NCBI RefSeq assembly: GCF_902506265.1
Contig: NZ_LR733556.1
Location: 1,145,738 to 1,209,737, forward strand
Reading direction: 5' to 3'
Length of the DNA: 64,000 nucleotides
Source of the DNA: Flavobacterium sp. 9AF
GTDB lineage: Bacteria > Bacteroidota > Bacteroidia > Flavobacteriales > Flavobacteriaceae
Shown: positions 53,790 through 62,715 of the stretch, piece by piece
Layout: the number at the start of each line of letters is the position of its first letter
How positions within the stretch are numbered: the first letter of the stretch is position 1
The notes under the pieces: model-generated
The model's database searches: none
The model's input: only the letters and a program-made list of their open reading frames with translations
What the model was told of the DNA's origin: nothing
Position numbers and translations under genes: made by a program

Positions 53790-55768
53790 GATAATTCAAG
53801 TGTTACAATTAGATTTTTTATAATTTTTGTACCTGGTGCTATAGATTGAAAAGCAACTTTACCTATTCCTTTAACATTCACTTTTACTCCTAAATTTTCG
53901 AGTAATGCGATAGCATCCATTCCATCCATACCTTTTAGATTAGGTACAAAAGCTGAAACGTTTTCAACTTTTTTAAAGTAACTGTTATATTTTTTCTCAG
54001 TATCTGTAATTTGTTTATTCAAATCTTGAATATGATTCGTTGGTGGTGAATCGGTATATATTTTCTGGGCTATTCTTTTAAAAACGGGTCCAGCTACGTC
54101 TGCACCATAATATCCCGCTTGCACATTTGGTTTATGAATTACTACAATACAAGAATATTTAGGATTATTGGCTGGAAAATAACCAGCAAATGAAGACACA
54201 TAATGCAATTGCGATTTGTCTCGATAGTTGGCTTGAGCTGTACCTGTTTTACCTGCCATTGAAAAATCTTTAGAATACAATTTAGATCCTGTTCCTTTTT
54301 TAACCACATTTTCTAAAATTGCTTTTACTTTTTCTAATGTTTCTTCAGAAGCTATTTTAGAATTTATAATTTCAGTATCATATTTTTTTATTGTCTTGTT
54401 CCATTCTTTAATCTCTTTCACAAAAAAAGGTTTCACCATAACCCCATCATTTGCTACTGCATTATAGAGTGCTAATGTTTGTAAAGGCGTTAAAGAGATA
54501 TTATATCCAAATGCCATCCAAGGCAAAGTAGTTCCATACCATCTTTCCTCTCCAGGTTGAGGAACATAAGGTTTCCCTTCTCCTTTTAATTGAAGTCCAA
54601 GAGGTTTATTTAAACCATAACTATTAATTCTTTCAACAAATTGTTTAGGATTATCTTTATAATTATCATAAACTGCTTGAACTAATACCGTATTTGAAGA
54701 AACCTCAAATCCTTTTGCCAAAGAAATTTTCCCGTAACCTCCTTTTTTAGAATCTCTAACTTTTCTTTTATAATATTCAACTACCCCATCATGCGTATCA
54801 TAAATTTGGCTTGTATCTACTTTTTTATCTTCCAAAAGCGCAATTAAATCTAGAAGTTTAAAAGTCGATCCCGGTTCATGTGATTCGGCAACTGCGTAAT
54901 TTTGGGTTTCATAATAGGATCCATTATCTGCTTTACCTAAATTTGAAATCGCTTTAATTTCTCCAGTTTTTGTTTCCATAACTACAACACATCCATGATC
55001 TGCTTCATAATATTCTAACTGTTTTAGCAAAGCGTGATGCGCAATGTCTTGTATATATACATCTATAGTAGAAACAATATCGTATCCGTCTTGAGGTTCT
55101 AATTCATTATTATCATTAATAGGTTTCCATTGATTTTTTGCAATTTTTTGCATCATTCGATGTCCATTTTTCCCATTAATATACTCTTTGAACGCAAATT
55201 CCAGTCCTTTTCCATCACTATCAGTTCTTTCGTAACCAATGGTCCTTTGTGCAATTAAACCTATTGGATGTTCACGAACTGTCTTTTGTTCTACAATAAT
55301 ACCTCCTTTGTAAGGTCCTTTATTAAAAAGTGGAAAACTTTTAATCCTCATATAGTCGGTATAACTTAATTTACTTGCCACTAAATAATACCTATTTTGA
55401 TTTGACCTTGCTTTTTGCAATGCTGCTTGGTAATATCCAGATGATTTTCCAAACATAGCCGATAAAGAATCACTTAAAGGCTTAATATTTCCCTGAAAGT
55501 TCTCCTTTGATGGAGATAATGCATCAAATCGAATAGTATATTCAGGAATAGAAGTAGCTAATAAACTACCGTCTGAAGAATACACATTACCTTTATTAGC
55601 AGGAATAACAAAATTCTTAACCGTTCTTTCTTTTGCTAATTTGCGATAATAATCTCCTTCTAACCATTGAATATTATTAAGTTTTATCATAACTAAAATA
55701 GCCATCACAAATATTGTGAAAGCTACTAGATACATACGGTAGTTATTATTTTTGTCTTTTACTGCCAT
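53786..55768 (-). CDS. ftsI: Penicillin-binding protein FtsI (class B transpeptidase with PASTA)
   Basis: This divisome transpeptidase cross-links septal peptidoglycan. The 660 residues have an N-terminal transmembrane helix (about 12-32), a dimerisation/pedestal domain (about 60-220), and the transpeptidase domain with SxxK (EPGSTFKLL, Ser about 300), SxN (EVSSNTVLV) and KTG (MAGKTGTAQA). A C-terminal PASTA-like segment (AFVPNLKGMDGMDAIALLENLGV) is unusual for Gram-negative FtsI but normal in Bacteroidetes. The start overlaps ftsL by 10 bases. Confidence 0.97.
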   Translation of the reverse strand: MAVKDKNNNYRMYLVAFTIFVMAILVMIKLNNIQWLEGDYYRKLAKERTVKNFVIPANKGNVYSSDGSLLATSIPEYTIRFDALSPSKENFQGNIKPLSDSLSAMFGKSSGYYQAALQKARSNQNRYYLVASKLSYTDYMRIKSFPLFNKGPYKGGIIVEQKTVREHPIGLIAQRTIGYERTDSDGKGLEFAFKEYINGKNGHRMMQKIAKNQWKPINDNNELEPQDGYDIVSTIDVYIQDIAHHALLKQLEYYEADHGCVVVMETKTGEIKAISNLGKADNGSYYETQNYAVAESHEPGSTFKLLDLIALLEDKKVDTSQIYDTHDGVVEYYKRKVRDSKKGGYGKISLAKGFEVSSNTVLVQAVYDNYKDNPKQFVERINSYGLNKPLGLQLKGEGKPYVPQPGEERWYGTTLPWMAFGYNISLTPLQTLALYNAVANDGVMVKPFFVKEIKEWNKTIKKYDTEIINSKIASEETLEKVKAILENVVKKGTGSKLYSKDFSMAGKTGTAQANYRDKSQLHYVSSFAGYFPANNPKYSCIVVIHKPNVQAGYYGADVAGPVFKRIAQKIYTDSPPTNHIQDLNKQITDTEKKYNSYFKKVENVSAFVPNLKGMDGMDAIALLENLGVKVNVKGIGKVAFQSIAPGTKIIKNLIVTLELS

Positions 55769-56118
55769 ATTTTTAATTTATCTATAAAACTCTTTTTTTC
55801 TTCTTTTTGGGTTTTTACAATTATTTTAGTTGGAGGCACACTAGCAGGGAAAATTTCTCTTAATTCCATTTTTTTTGCTACTGTAGATTCCATTTTAAGC
55901 TTCATTAATTCGGATCTTCTATCCACAAATTCAGATCGTAACTCTTTTACTTCATTTGTTAATTCGGTAATCTTATAATTTTTAGCATCATAGCGATGAT
56001 TATTTGCAATCATAATCATGGCTAGGAATATTAGAAAAACAATAAACTTCCAGTTTTTTAAAGCATCATCACTCACTAGAAATTTTGCTTTTAACAAACT
56101 ATATATACTGTTTTTCAT
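55759..56118 (-). CDS. ftsL: FtsL-like divisome protein
   Basis: This 119-residue bitopic protein has a short cytosolic N-terminus, one transmembrane helix (about residues 23-40, WKFIVFLIFLAMIMIA) and a coiled coil (ITELTNEVKELRSEFVDRRSELMKLKMEST) in the periplasm. FtsL is too divergent to call by sequence, but its place between rsmH and ftsI and its size and topology fit. Known FtsL forms a complex with FtsQ and FtsB. Confidence 0.85.
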   Translation of the reverse strand: MKNSIYSLLKAKFLVSDDALKNWKFIVFLIFLAMIMIANNHRYDAKNYKITELTNEVKELRSEFVDRRSELMKLKMESTVAKKMELREIFPASVPPTKIIVKTQKEEKKSFIDKLKIWQ

Positions 56119-56134
56119 AATTTAAATCTATTTT

Positions 56135-57034
56135 CTATTCTTTTTTCTCTGCCACTCTTAATTTAGCACTTCTAGCTCTGTTATTTATTGCAATCTCTTG
56201 AGCATCTGGAACAATCAACTTTTCAATAATTTTAAAAGGAACATGATAATTTCCAAAAAAATCTCTTTCAGGTTCTCCTTCAAACATTCCATTTCTAAAA
56301 AAACGTTTCACCAATCTATCTTCAAGAGAATGATATGAAATAATGCTTATTCTTCCACCAACTTCTAATATCTCTAAGGATTGTTCTAAAAATTCTTTCA
56401 AAACATCCATTTCTTGGTTTACTTCTATACGAATAGCTTGATAGATTTGAGCCAATATTTTATTACTTTTATGTGGTGGTAAAAATTTTGACAAAACCTG
56501 TTTTAAATGTTCAGAATCTTTTATTTGTTTGTCTTTTCTAGCTGCAACTATCACATTTGCCATTGCACCACCATTTTTCAATTCTCCATATTCCAAAAAA
56601 ACACGTTTCAAATCGTGCTCGTCATATTCATTCACCACATGATAAGCACTCAATTCCCCTTTTTGGTTCATTCTCATATCTAATTCTGCATCAAAACGAG
56701 TTGAAAACCCTCTTTCTGCAACATCAAATTGATGTGAGGAAACACCTAAATCTGCTAATATTCCATCAACTTTTTTAATCCCATGAAACCTTAAAAACCT
56801 TTTTATGTTTCTAAAATTCTCATTAATCAGTAAAAATCTACTGTCATTGATGGTGTTCTGCAAAGCATCTTCATCTTGGTCAAAAGCAAATAATCTTCCT
56901 TTTTCTCCTAATCGAGATATTATTTCTCTTGAATGTCCACCTCCACCAAAAGTGACATCAACATACACACCGTCTGACTTTATATTCAAACCATCAACTG
57001 TCTCTTTTAGCAATACAGGGTTATGATATTCCAT
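56135..57034 (-). CDS. rsmH: 16S rRNA (cytosine1402-N4)-methyltransferase RsmH
   Basis: It methylates C1402 of 16S rRNA (MraW). About 299 residues from the ATG at 57034 (MEYHNPVLLKETV); ATGs at 57040-57046 would add up to four residues. Motifs are VDVTFGGGGHSREII (SAM site), FAFDQDEDAL, GILADLGVSSHQFD and ISYHSLEDRLVKRFF. It overlaps the mraZ end by about 14 bases, so expression is coupled to the operon start. Confidence 0.97.
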   Translation of the reverse strand: MEYHNPVLLKETVDGLNIKSDGVYVDVTFGGGGHSREIISRLGEKGRLFAFDQDEDALQNTINDSRFLLINENFRNIKRFLRFHGIKKVDGILADLGVSSHQFDVAERGFSTRFDAELDMRMNQKGELSAYHVVNEYDEHDLKRVFLEYGELKNGGAMANVIVAARKDKQIKDSEHLKQVLSKFLPPHKSNKILAQIYQAIRIEVNQEMDVLKEFLEQSLEILEVGGRISIISYHSLEDRLVKRFFRNGMFEGEPERDFFGNYHVPFKIIEKLIVPDAQEIAINNRARSAKLRVAEKKE

Positions 57035-57491
57035 CTTCATCATCAATTAAATTTCCCATTACTTCTTCTGCTAATGCTGCAAAATCATCTGTAGCATTTT
57101 CAATTACATTTTCGTACAATTCTTTATCCCAAATTTCAATGATATTCACTGCAGATGACAACACAATATCTTTGTCAATTTTTGCAAAAACGACCAAATC
57201 TTTTGGAATCAACAATCTCCCTGTCGAATCAATTTCCACCATTTTAACTCCAGCAGTAAATCGTCTTATAAAATCGTTGTTCTTTTTCACAAAGCGATTT
57301 AACTTGTTTATTTTTTGCATCATCTTATTCCATTCCGACATTGAGTACAATTCTAAACAAGGTTGAAAAACAGAACGCTTTAAGACAAAACCATCCTCTA
57401 AAGAACCGAATTGTTTCTTTAGAGAAGCAGGAAGCATCACCCTTCCTTTTGCATCTACTTTGCATTCATATGTACCAATAAAGGATGTCAA
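57021..57491 (-). CDS. mraZ: Transcriptional regulator MraZ
   Basis: The 156-residue protein has two SpoVT/AbrB-like domains, each with the DxxxR signature: DAKGRVMLP (about residues 13-21) and DSTGRLLIP (about 91-99). MraZ forms ring-shaped oligomers and represses its own dcw operon by binding direct repeats. Three such repeats lie 42-72 bases upstream of the start, so autoregulation is likely. It is the first gene of the cluster. Confidence 0.97.
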   Translation of the reverse strand: MTSFIGTYECKVDAKGRVMLPASLKKQFGSLEDGFVLKRSVFQPCLELYSMSEWNKMMQKINKLNRFVKKNNDFIRRFTAGVKMVEIDSTGRLLIPKDLVVFAKIDKDIVLSSAVNIIEIWDKELYENVIENATDDFAALAEEVMGNLIDDEDGIS

Positions 57492-57517
57492 TTATCTTTT
57501 TCTAATTAGAATATGGA

Positions 57518-57525
57518 CAAATTTA
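57518..57525 (-). promoter_or_regulatory. -7 element of the dcw operon promoter
   Basis: On the minus strand TAAATTTG matches TAnnTTTG, about 27 bases before the mraZ ATG. The MraZ repeats overlap the region where the -33 element would lie. Confidence 0.5.
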
Positions 57526-57532
57526 AAAAAAA

Positions 57533-57563
57533 ATTACCACTTTTTACCACTTACTACCACTTT
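57533..57563 (-). promoter_or_regulatory. Triple MraZ-type operator
   Basis: AAGTGGTA (minus strand) is present three times in direct orientation with exact 10-bp spacing (plus-strand TACCACTT at 57535, 57545 and 57555). TGG-containing repeats at 10-bp spacing are the known MraZ target. The array lies directly upstream of the -7 element of mraZ, so bound MraZ would block RNA polymerase. Confidence 0.85.
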
Positions 57564-57784
57564 GTTAATAAGTTTTCCCATTTCATTACTTATACAATCT
57601 ATCTATGAAAGAAGCATTTACAGTTAAAGACAACCATATCAATCCATTTTTGAAAAAAATATATCATTAAAAACAATTAAAAAAATCTAAAAGAACCCAC
57701 ACAGAAAACGACATAATGTTGAAAACTAAAAACTTAGCTTTGGTTTCCCTAAGAGCTATTATCCTTTTTAAATAGTTTTAGCAA

Positions 57785-57818
57785 TTGCTTTTAATTAGTA
57801 TATAAAATCTTATATTTG
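57785..57818 (+). promoter_or_regulatory. Candidate promoter of the alpha/beta hydrolase gene
   Basis: TTG (57785-57787) and TATATTTG (57811-57818) are separated by 23 bases, a plausible Bacteroidetes -33/-7 pair, 35 bases before the ATG. The remaining 57564-57784 shows no gene or clear motif. Confidence 0.5.
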
Positions 57819-57852
57819 TCAAAATTTCAGAAATAAATTTGGAATTCATTTT

Positions 57853-58608
57853 ATGTTAAAGAAAGAAAAGAAGTACACTTATTTTGAAGCTGGTGAAGGA
57901 ACACCTATTATTGTTTTACACGGATTAATGGGTGGTTTAAGTAACTTTGAAGCAGTAGCTGATTTTTTTCCAAAAAAAGGTTATAAAGTAGTTATTCCTG
58001 AGCTTCCCCTTTACACTCAAAATATTTTAAAAACAAATGTAAAAGCTTTTTCAAAATTTGTAAAAGACTTCATCGTTTATAAAGGCTTTGAAAAAGTAAT
58101 TTTATTGGGTAATTCTTTAGGAGGACATATCGCATTGTATCATGCAAAAATGTATCCTGAGCTAATGAAAGGTTTAGTCATTACTGGAAGTTCTGGATTA
58201 TATGAAAGCGGTATGGGCGAAAGCTATCCTAAAAGAGGAGATTATGAATACATCAAAAAGAAAAGTGAAGATGTTTTTTATGATCCAAAAGTAGCTACTA
58301 AAGAAATTGTTGATGAAGTTTTTGCTACCGTTAATGATCGTATAAAACTCATTAAAACTTTAACCATTGCAAAAAGTGCTATAAGACACAATATGGCTAA
58401 AGATTTACCTAAAATGAACACACCCACCTGTATCATATGGGGTAAAAACGATAAAGTTACACCACCTGAAGTAGCGGAAGAATTTGACAAATTACTTCCA
58501 AATTCTGAATTATTTTGGATAGATAAATGTGGACATGCTGCCATGATGGAACATCCTAACGAATTCAACAGATTACTACTACATTGGTTAGAAAAAAATA
58601 ATATTTAA
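57853..58608 (+). CDS. Alpha/beta hydrolase
   Basis: The 251-residue cytosolic hydrolase has oxyanion region VLHGLMGGLSNFEAV, nucleophile elbow LLGNSLGGHIAL with catalytic Ser, acid Asp in WGKNDKVTPPEVAEEF, and His in DKCGHAAMMEHP. Its substrate is unknown; it could be an ester, lactone or C-C bond hydrolase. It lies 37 bases upstream of engB on the same strand, with a small hairpin in the gap. Confidence 0.93.
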   Translation: MLKKEKKYTYFEAGEGTPIIVLHGLMGGLSNFEAVADFFPKKGYKVVIPELPLYTQNILKTNVKAFSKFVKDFIVYKGFEKVILLGNSLGGHIALYHAKMYPELMKGLVITGSSGLYESGMGESYPKRGDYEYIKKKSEDVFYDPKVATKEIVDEVFATVNDRIKLIKTLTIAKSAIRHNMAKDLPKMNTPTCIIWGKNDKVTPPEVAEEFDKLLPNSELFWIDKCGHAAMMEHPNEFNRLLLHWLEKNNI

Positions 58609-58609
58609 T

Positions 58610-58630
58610 AATTCCCCTGCTTGGGGAATT
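58610..58630 (+). terminator. GC-containing hairpin between the hydrolase gene and engB
   Basis: AATTCCCC (58610-58617) and GGGGAATT (58623-58630) make a perfect 8-bp stem with a 5-base loop, followed by TCAGTTTTT. It probably ends the hydrolase transcript, leaving engB partly on read-through. Confidence 0.6.
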
Positions 58631-58645
58631 TCAGTTTTTAAAAAG

Positions 58646-59260
58646 ATGAAAATAACAAGTGCTGAATTTATAATTAGTAATTCTGATGCTACAAAGTGTC
58701 CTAATGAACCTTTACCAGAATATGCTTTTATAGGCAGGTCTAATGTAGGAAAATCCTCCCTCATTAACATGCTAACTAATCATAAGAATTTGGCTAAAAC
58801 ATCTGGAAAACCCGGAAAAACGCAATTAATCAATCATTTTAAAATTAATCAAAATTGGTTTCTAGTTGACCTACCTGGTTATGGATATGCACGTGTTTCC
58901 AAAAAAACAAAAGAAGTTTTTCAACAATTTATAACTCAATATTTTGAAACGAGACAACAATTAGTTTGCGCATTTGTTTTGATTGACATAAGGCTTGAAG
59001 CCCAAAAAATAGATTTGGAATTTATTAATTATTTAGGAGAAACTGGCATACCTTTTTGTATTGTTTTTACAAAAGCTGATAAAATCGGAAAAGTAAAAGC
59101 GCAACAAAACGTAGCTGCTTACAGAAAAAAAATACTGACTAATGGCTGGGAAGAAATGCCCCAACACTTTATAACATCCTCATTAGACAGTACAGGTAAA
59201 GACCAACTTTTAGAATTTATTGATCAAATTAATTCCGATTTTAGAAAAGAAACTTTTTAG
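58646..59260 (+). CDS. engB: Ribosome biogenesis GTPase EngB (YihA/YsxC)
   Basis: This 204-residue GTPase helps assemble the large ribosomal subunit. G1 GRSNVGKSSLIN, G3 DLPGYGYARVSK and G4 FTKADK are visible, as is the family start YAFIGRSNVGKSS. It sits between the hydrolase and a DUF3829 lipoprotein gene on the same strand; its own promoter was not identified. Nothing is unusual. Confidence 0.97.
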   Translation: MKITSAEFIISNSDATKCPNEPLPEYAFIGRSNVGKSSLINMLTNHKNLAKTSGKPGKTQLINHFKINQNWFLVDLPGYGYARVSKKTKEVFQQFITQYFETRQQLVCAFVLIDIRLEAQKIDLEFINYLGETGIPFCIVFTKADKIGKVKAQQNVAAYRKKILTNGWEEMPQHFITSSLDSTGKDQLLEFIDQINSDFRKETF

Positions 59261-59317
59261 TGTTTTTATTTTTAAATAGTATATTTATCACTTCAAACAA
59301 TAAACAATAGACATACT

Positions 59318-60256
59318 ATGAAAAAATTTTTTTTAAGCGCCTTGCTAATTGGCTCATTATTGGCTTGCAAAAACAATACTACAATTTCTACAAGCACTTC
59401 TAGTTTATTTAATGACGATTCTAATGATTCTGCAAATAATCTAATTAGTTATTACAATGCTGTTATTGAATATGATTCTAATGCATCTAGAATGATTGAT
59501 AATCTACTAAATAATGATTACAATAAATTAGATGAAATGATTCAAGCTAAACAAAAAACTAATGCTTTATTAACATGGACTTCATTTATAGGCATGAATC
59601 CATCAACTAATGTAGGTTATGGAACAAACCAAATAAATATTCTACAACCAGAAGATTATTTAGATAAAAATCTTTCCGCTAAAATTAAACCCTTAATTGA
59701 AAAGGTATCACAATCTTTTAGTGAAACAAAAAAAAACTATGAAGAATTAAAAAAATATTACACTAATGAAGATTATAAAGATGACAATTGGACCAAAGGA
59801 AGTGACCTCTTAGGCAAAATCAATATTAGTAGCACTGAATACTATAAAAACCGAGATGAATTTTTGCGCATTATCGACACAAGTGTTGAAGAAGCTGAAG
59901 AAAAAATATTAGAAGATCATTCGATAAAAGAGGCTATCTTACATGCTAAAAAAACATTAAAAACAGTTGATGAAATGGCCGATTTAGTTGCAGATGAAAG
60001 CACTTCTATTGAAGCTATAGAAAAAACATATACCTTATTAGAAAAAAGATTAGAAAGCAGTAAGTCAATTAATCAAGACAAACTTAAAGAACAAAACAAG
60101 TTAGAGCCTTTCAATTCTTTTTATAAAGCTATAGAAGATATTATAGGTAGTATTAGGAAAGCAAAAAGAGATGGTGAAATATCCGATGCGGATTACAAAG
60201 ACATCAATTACAAGTATAGCTATGTTATTTCAACCTATAATCGATTTGTTAAATAA
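59318..60256 (+). CDS. DUF3829 (YiiG-like) lipoprotein
   Basis: The 312-residue lipoprotein has a signal peptide ending GSLLAC (Cys17). The mature domain is helical (NLISYYNAVIEYDSNASRMIDNLL, KIKPLIEKVSQSFSETKKNYEELKKYY...) and resembles the DUF3829 family. It probably sits on the periplasmic or outer-membrane side. Its function is unknown. The long convergent hairpin at 60265-60415 follows it. Confidence 0.8.
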   Translation: MKKFFLSALLIGSLLACKNNTTISTSTSSLFNDDSNDSANNLISYYNAVIEYDSNASRMIDNLLNNDYNKLDEMIQAKQKTNALLTWTSFIGMNPSTNVGYGTNQINILQPEDYLDKNLSAKIKPLIEKVSQSFSETKKNYEELKKYYTNEDYKDDNWTKGSDLLGKINISSTEYYKNRDEFLRIIDTSVEEAEEKILEDHSIKEAILHAKKTLKTVDEMADLVADESTSIEAIEKTYTLLEKRLESSKSINQDKLKEQNKLEPFNSFYKAIEDIIGSIRKAKRDGEISDADYKDINYKYSYVISTYNRFVK

Positions 60257-60264
60257 AAAATAAA

Positions 60265-60415
60265 GCTGTCCAAAAAGTAATGTTTTTTTTGTCAATCTGA
60301 ACTTGTTTCATATTCTAAATAAAACTAATAATCAGAATTTTAAGATTCTGAAATAGAAGATTCAACAGAGTTAAATAAATTTCAGAATGACACCTTTGTA
60401 AACTTTTTGGACAGC
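60265..60415. terminator. Long convergent hairpin between the lipoprotein and gldC
   Basis: GCTGTCCAAAAAGT (60265-60278) and its complement (60402-60415) form a perfect 14-bp outer stem with about 120 bases between, including partly complementary internal segments. A similar structure lies at 2054-2130, also between convergent genes. Both stems begin with the same (G)CTGTC motif. Confidence 0.6.
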
Positions 60416-60423
60416 CTCATTTT

Positions 60424-60756
60424 TTATTTTAATTCCATTTTTTCTGCAAAGTAATCACAAAAATCCTTCATAGTTGCAGCCATTTTTTCATCATTTGTAG
60501 CTCTATGAAAAGTATCAGACATCGCTACTAAAGTTTGATGAAAAAAGATTTTCATCTCATCTACAGGCATGTCTTTTGTCCATAAATCGATTCGAAGCGT
60601 TTCTTGAGCCTTAGCGTCCCAAAGAGAAACCATCATAGCTTTCGCTTCTTCCTCATTCACACCACCATCTTGTGCAGTCCATGTTAATTTTTCTGGAACT
60701 CTATTTTCATCTAGCTCAACTAAAAATTTTATTTCAGAGGTTATTGTTTTAGACAT
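60424..60756 (-). CDS. gldC: Gliding motility protein GldC
   Basis: The 110-residue protein matches GldC of gliding flavobacteria (SEIKFLVELDENRVPEKLTWTAQ..., DLWTKDMPVDEMKIFFHQTL). GldC is needed for gliding in Flavobacterium johnsoniae. No signal peptide is seen, so it is probably cytosolic. Its ATG overlaps the last base of the gldB stop codon (TAATG), showing tight coupling. Confidence 0.93.
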   Translation of the reverse strand: MSKTITSEIKFLVELDENRVPEKLTWTAQDGGVNEEEAKAMMVSLWDAKAQETLRIDLWTKDMPVDEMKIFFHQTLVAMSDTFHRATNDEKMAATMKDFCDYFAEKMELK

Positions 60757-61712
60757 TATTTATTAGGTTTATATTTAGATTTTTCAAAAATAGTTTTCGC
60801 ATCTGTAGCTAGTAATTGTTCTAAAGAAACGTCATTATTATCCATATAACTTCTCACAATTTGCCATCCTAACCATTGACCTACCCTTCCAGGGGATTCA
60901 TTATCTATTTCAAGATAAAATTTTGAAAAAGGAGCTTCATTTATAAAACGAAATTCATTTTTTACGTTACTTTCGTAAAGCAAATTATTCTCAATAAAAT
61001 AGCTCCACATTTGATATTCATTTTCTTTACACCAAGCTAATTGTTGTTCTGTATAACCTATTTTAGTAGCATCAGCATATTCTGGAATTAACTTATCTTT
61101 CAAATACAACTCCTTTCCATAATAAATCATAATAGAAAGTAACGTTCTGTCTAATGGTCTCGCAATTTTTCCATAACTAAAACTCGATACTAAATCGGGA
61201 ATAATTTGATTCTCTTCAAAACTAAAACGTTGATATTCAGAAAAATCTACATAAAAAGGATGATCCTTACCTAAATAACAATCTAAAGAAATAAAGGCAA
61301 TTGAATCTGCATAAATTGTTTTAGCTTCTCGATCAACTTCAGAAATAATTGTTATAACTCTTGGCGTTTTATATTTAGGGAAATAGTATTGAACATGTTG
61401 AAATAGATTTTCTAAATCATTTTCAAGTTTAGAAGTATTAGGATATTTTTTTATTACCTCCTTATACAAGTCTCTAAAAAGAGGATTTTTTAATTTATTT
61501 GTCCAAACTGTATCTTCATTTCCATCAGGAAATAAAAATGGATATTTTGCTTTAACATTTTTAAGACTTAATGAATCCGATTCATAGAATAACTTGTCAA
61601 AACGTTCCACTTTAAATTCTACAGGAATTTCTGCTACTTTCTCTTCAATTTTATCCTCCTGTTTACAAGCAATAATAAGCAATAGCAAGGAAGCCAAAAA
61701 AAGCTTTTTCAT
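60756..61712 (-). CDS. gldB: Gliding motility lipoprotein GldB
   Basis: The 318-residue protein from the ATG at 61712 (MKKLFLASLLLLIIAC) has a clear lipoprotein signal; an upstream ATG at 61742 is less likely. The mature part shows GldB features (EFKVERFDKLFYESDSLSL, YFPKYKTPRVITIISEVD, ...FSKFYLEIDNESPGRVGQWLGWQIVRSYM). Required for gliding and associated surface functions in flavobacteria. The operon is gldB-gldC. Confidence 0.95.
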   Translation of the reverse strand: MKKLFLASLLLLIIACKQEDKIEEKVAEIPVEFKVERFDKLFYESDSLSLKNVKAKYPFLFPDGNEDTVWTNKLKNPLFRDLYKEVIKKYPNTSKLENDLENLFQHVQYYFPKYKTPRVITIISEVDREAKTIYADSIAFISLDCYLGKDHPFYVDFSEYQRFSFEENQIIPDLVSSFSYGKIARPLDRTLLSIMIYYGKELYLKDKLIPEYADATKIGYTEQQLAWCKENEYQMWSYFIENNLLYESNVKNEFRFINEAPFSKFYLEIDNESPGRVGQWLGWQIVRSYMDNNDVSLEQLLATDAKTIFEKSKYKPNK

Positions 61713-61739
61713 ATTGGGTATTTTTTTTATAATTTTATG

Positions 61740-61747
61740 CAAAAATA
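61740..61747 (-). promoter_or_regulatory. -7 element of the gldB-gldC operon
   Basis: On the minus strand TATTTTTG matches TAnnTTTG, 28 bases before the preferred gldB ATG. A TTG at the normal -33 distance was not found. Confidence 0.45.
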
Positions 61748-61813
61748 CAATTCTAAATTCTTAAAAATAAAAGCGCAAATATACATCTTCGCGAATTAAA
61801 TTTTCTTAAAAAA

Positions 61814-62620
61814 ATGACAAATTCAACATCTTTTCAAGCTGAAAACATAAATCAACATATTGTGCAATGGTTACTTGACTATGCTACTAACGCAAAAGTA
61901 AATGGTTTTGTTATAGGAATATCTGGAGGCATTGATAGCGCGCTAACTTCTACGTTATGCGCCCAAACTGGATTACCTACACTTTGTGTTGAAATGCCTA
62001 TACATCAAGCAGAAAGCCATGTTTCAAGAGCTAATGAACATATAAACCAATTAAAAGAAAGATTCCCAAATGTAAAGAGTGAAAGAGCTGATTTAACTCC
62101 TGTTTTTGAAACTTTCAAAAAACAAGTAAACTCAAGTTCTAATGAGAAAATATTAAATTTATCCTTAGCCAATACGCGAGCTCGTTTAAGAATGACAACA
62201 CTATATTATTTTGCAGGAATTCACGGTTTACTTGTAGCTGGAACTGGTAATAAAGTAGAAGATTTTGGTGTAGGGTTCTATACAAAATATGGAGATGGAG
62301 GCGTAGATTTAAGTCCGATAGCCGATTTAATGAAAAGCGAAGTTAGATTATTAGCTAAACATCTAGGTGTTCCTGAAAGTATTATACATGCAAAACCTAC
62401 TGATGGCTTATTTGGTGATGACAGAAGTGACGAAGATCAATTAGGAGCTAATTATGACGAATTAGAATGGGCTATGAATGAAGACGAAAAAGGAAAAAAA
62501 ATAGAAGATTTTTCAGGTAGAGAAGCCACAGTTTTTTCAATATACAAAAGATTAAACACAATTAATCAACACAAAATGAATCCTATACCTGTATGTATCA
62601 TACCAAAAAATTACAAATGA
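61814..62620 (+). CDS. nadE: Ammonia-dependent NAD+ synthetase NadE
   Basis: It makes NAD+ from deamido-NAD+, ATP and ammonia, the last step of NAD synthesis. The 268 residues show the PP-loop GISGGIDSALTSTL, the substrate region RMTTLYYFAG, GTGNKVEDFGVGFYTKYGDGGVDLSPI and DGLFGDDRSDEDQLG. There is no N-terminal glutaminase domain, so it depends on free ammonia. It is divergent from gldB. Confidence 0.96.
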   Translation: MTNSTSFQAENINQHIVQWLLDYATNAKVNGFVIGISGGIDSALTSTLCAQTGLPTLCVEMPIHQAESHVSRANEHINQLKERFPNVKSERADLTPVFETFKKQVNSSSNEKILNLSLANTRARLRMTTLYYFAGIHGLLVAGTGNKVEDFGVGFYTKYGDGGVDLSPIADLMKSEVRLLAKHLGVPESIIHAKPTDGLFGDDRSDEDQLGANYDELEWAMNEDEKGKKIEDFSGREATVFSIYKRLNTINQHKMNPIPVCIIPKNYK

Positions 62621-62669
62621 TTTTAGAGCATATTACTATCTAATTAACAAGTAATTACATTTTTTTTCT

Positions 62670-62677
62670 TAACTTTG
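62670..62677 (+). promoter_or_regulatory. Candidate -7 element of the LuxR regulator gene
   Basis: TAACTTTG matches TAnnTTTG and ends 38 bases before the ATG. No -33 TTG at the usual distance was found. Confidence 0.4.
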
Positions 62678-62715
62678 AATATAAGTTCACTGTTTTTTAA
62701 TTAACATATTAAGTC

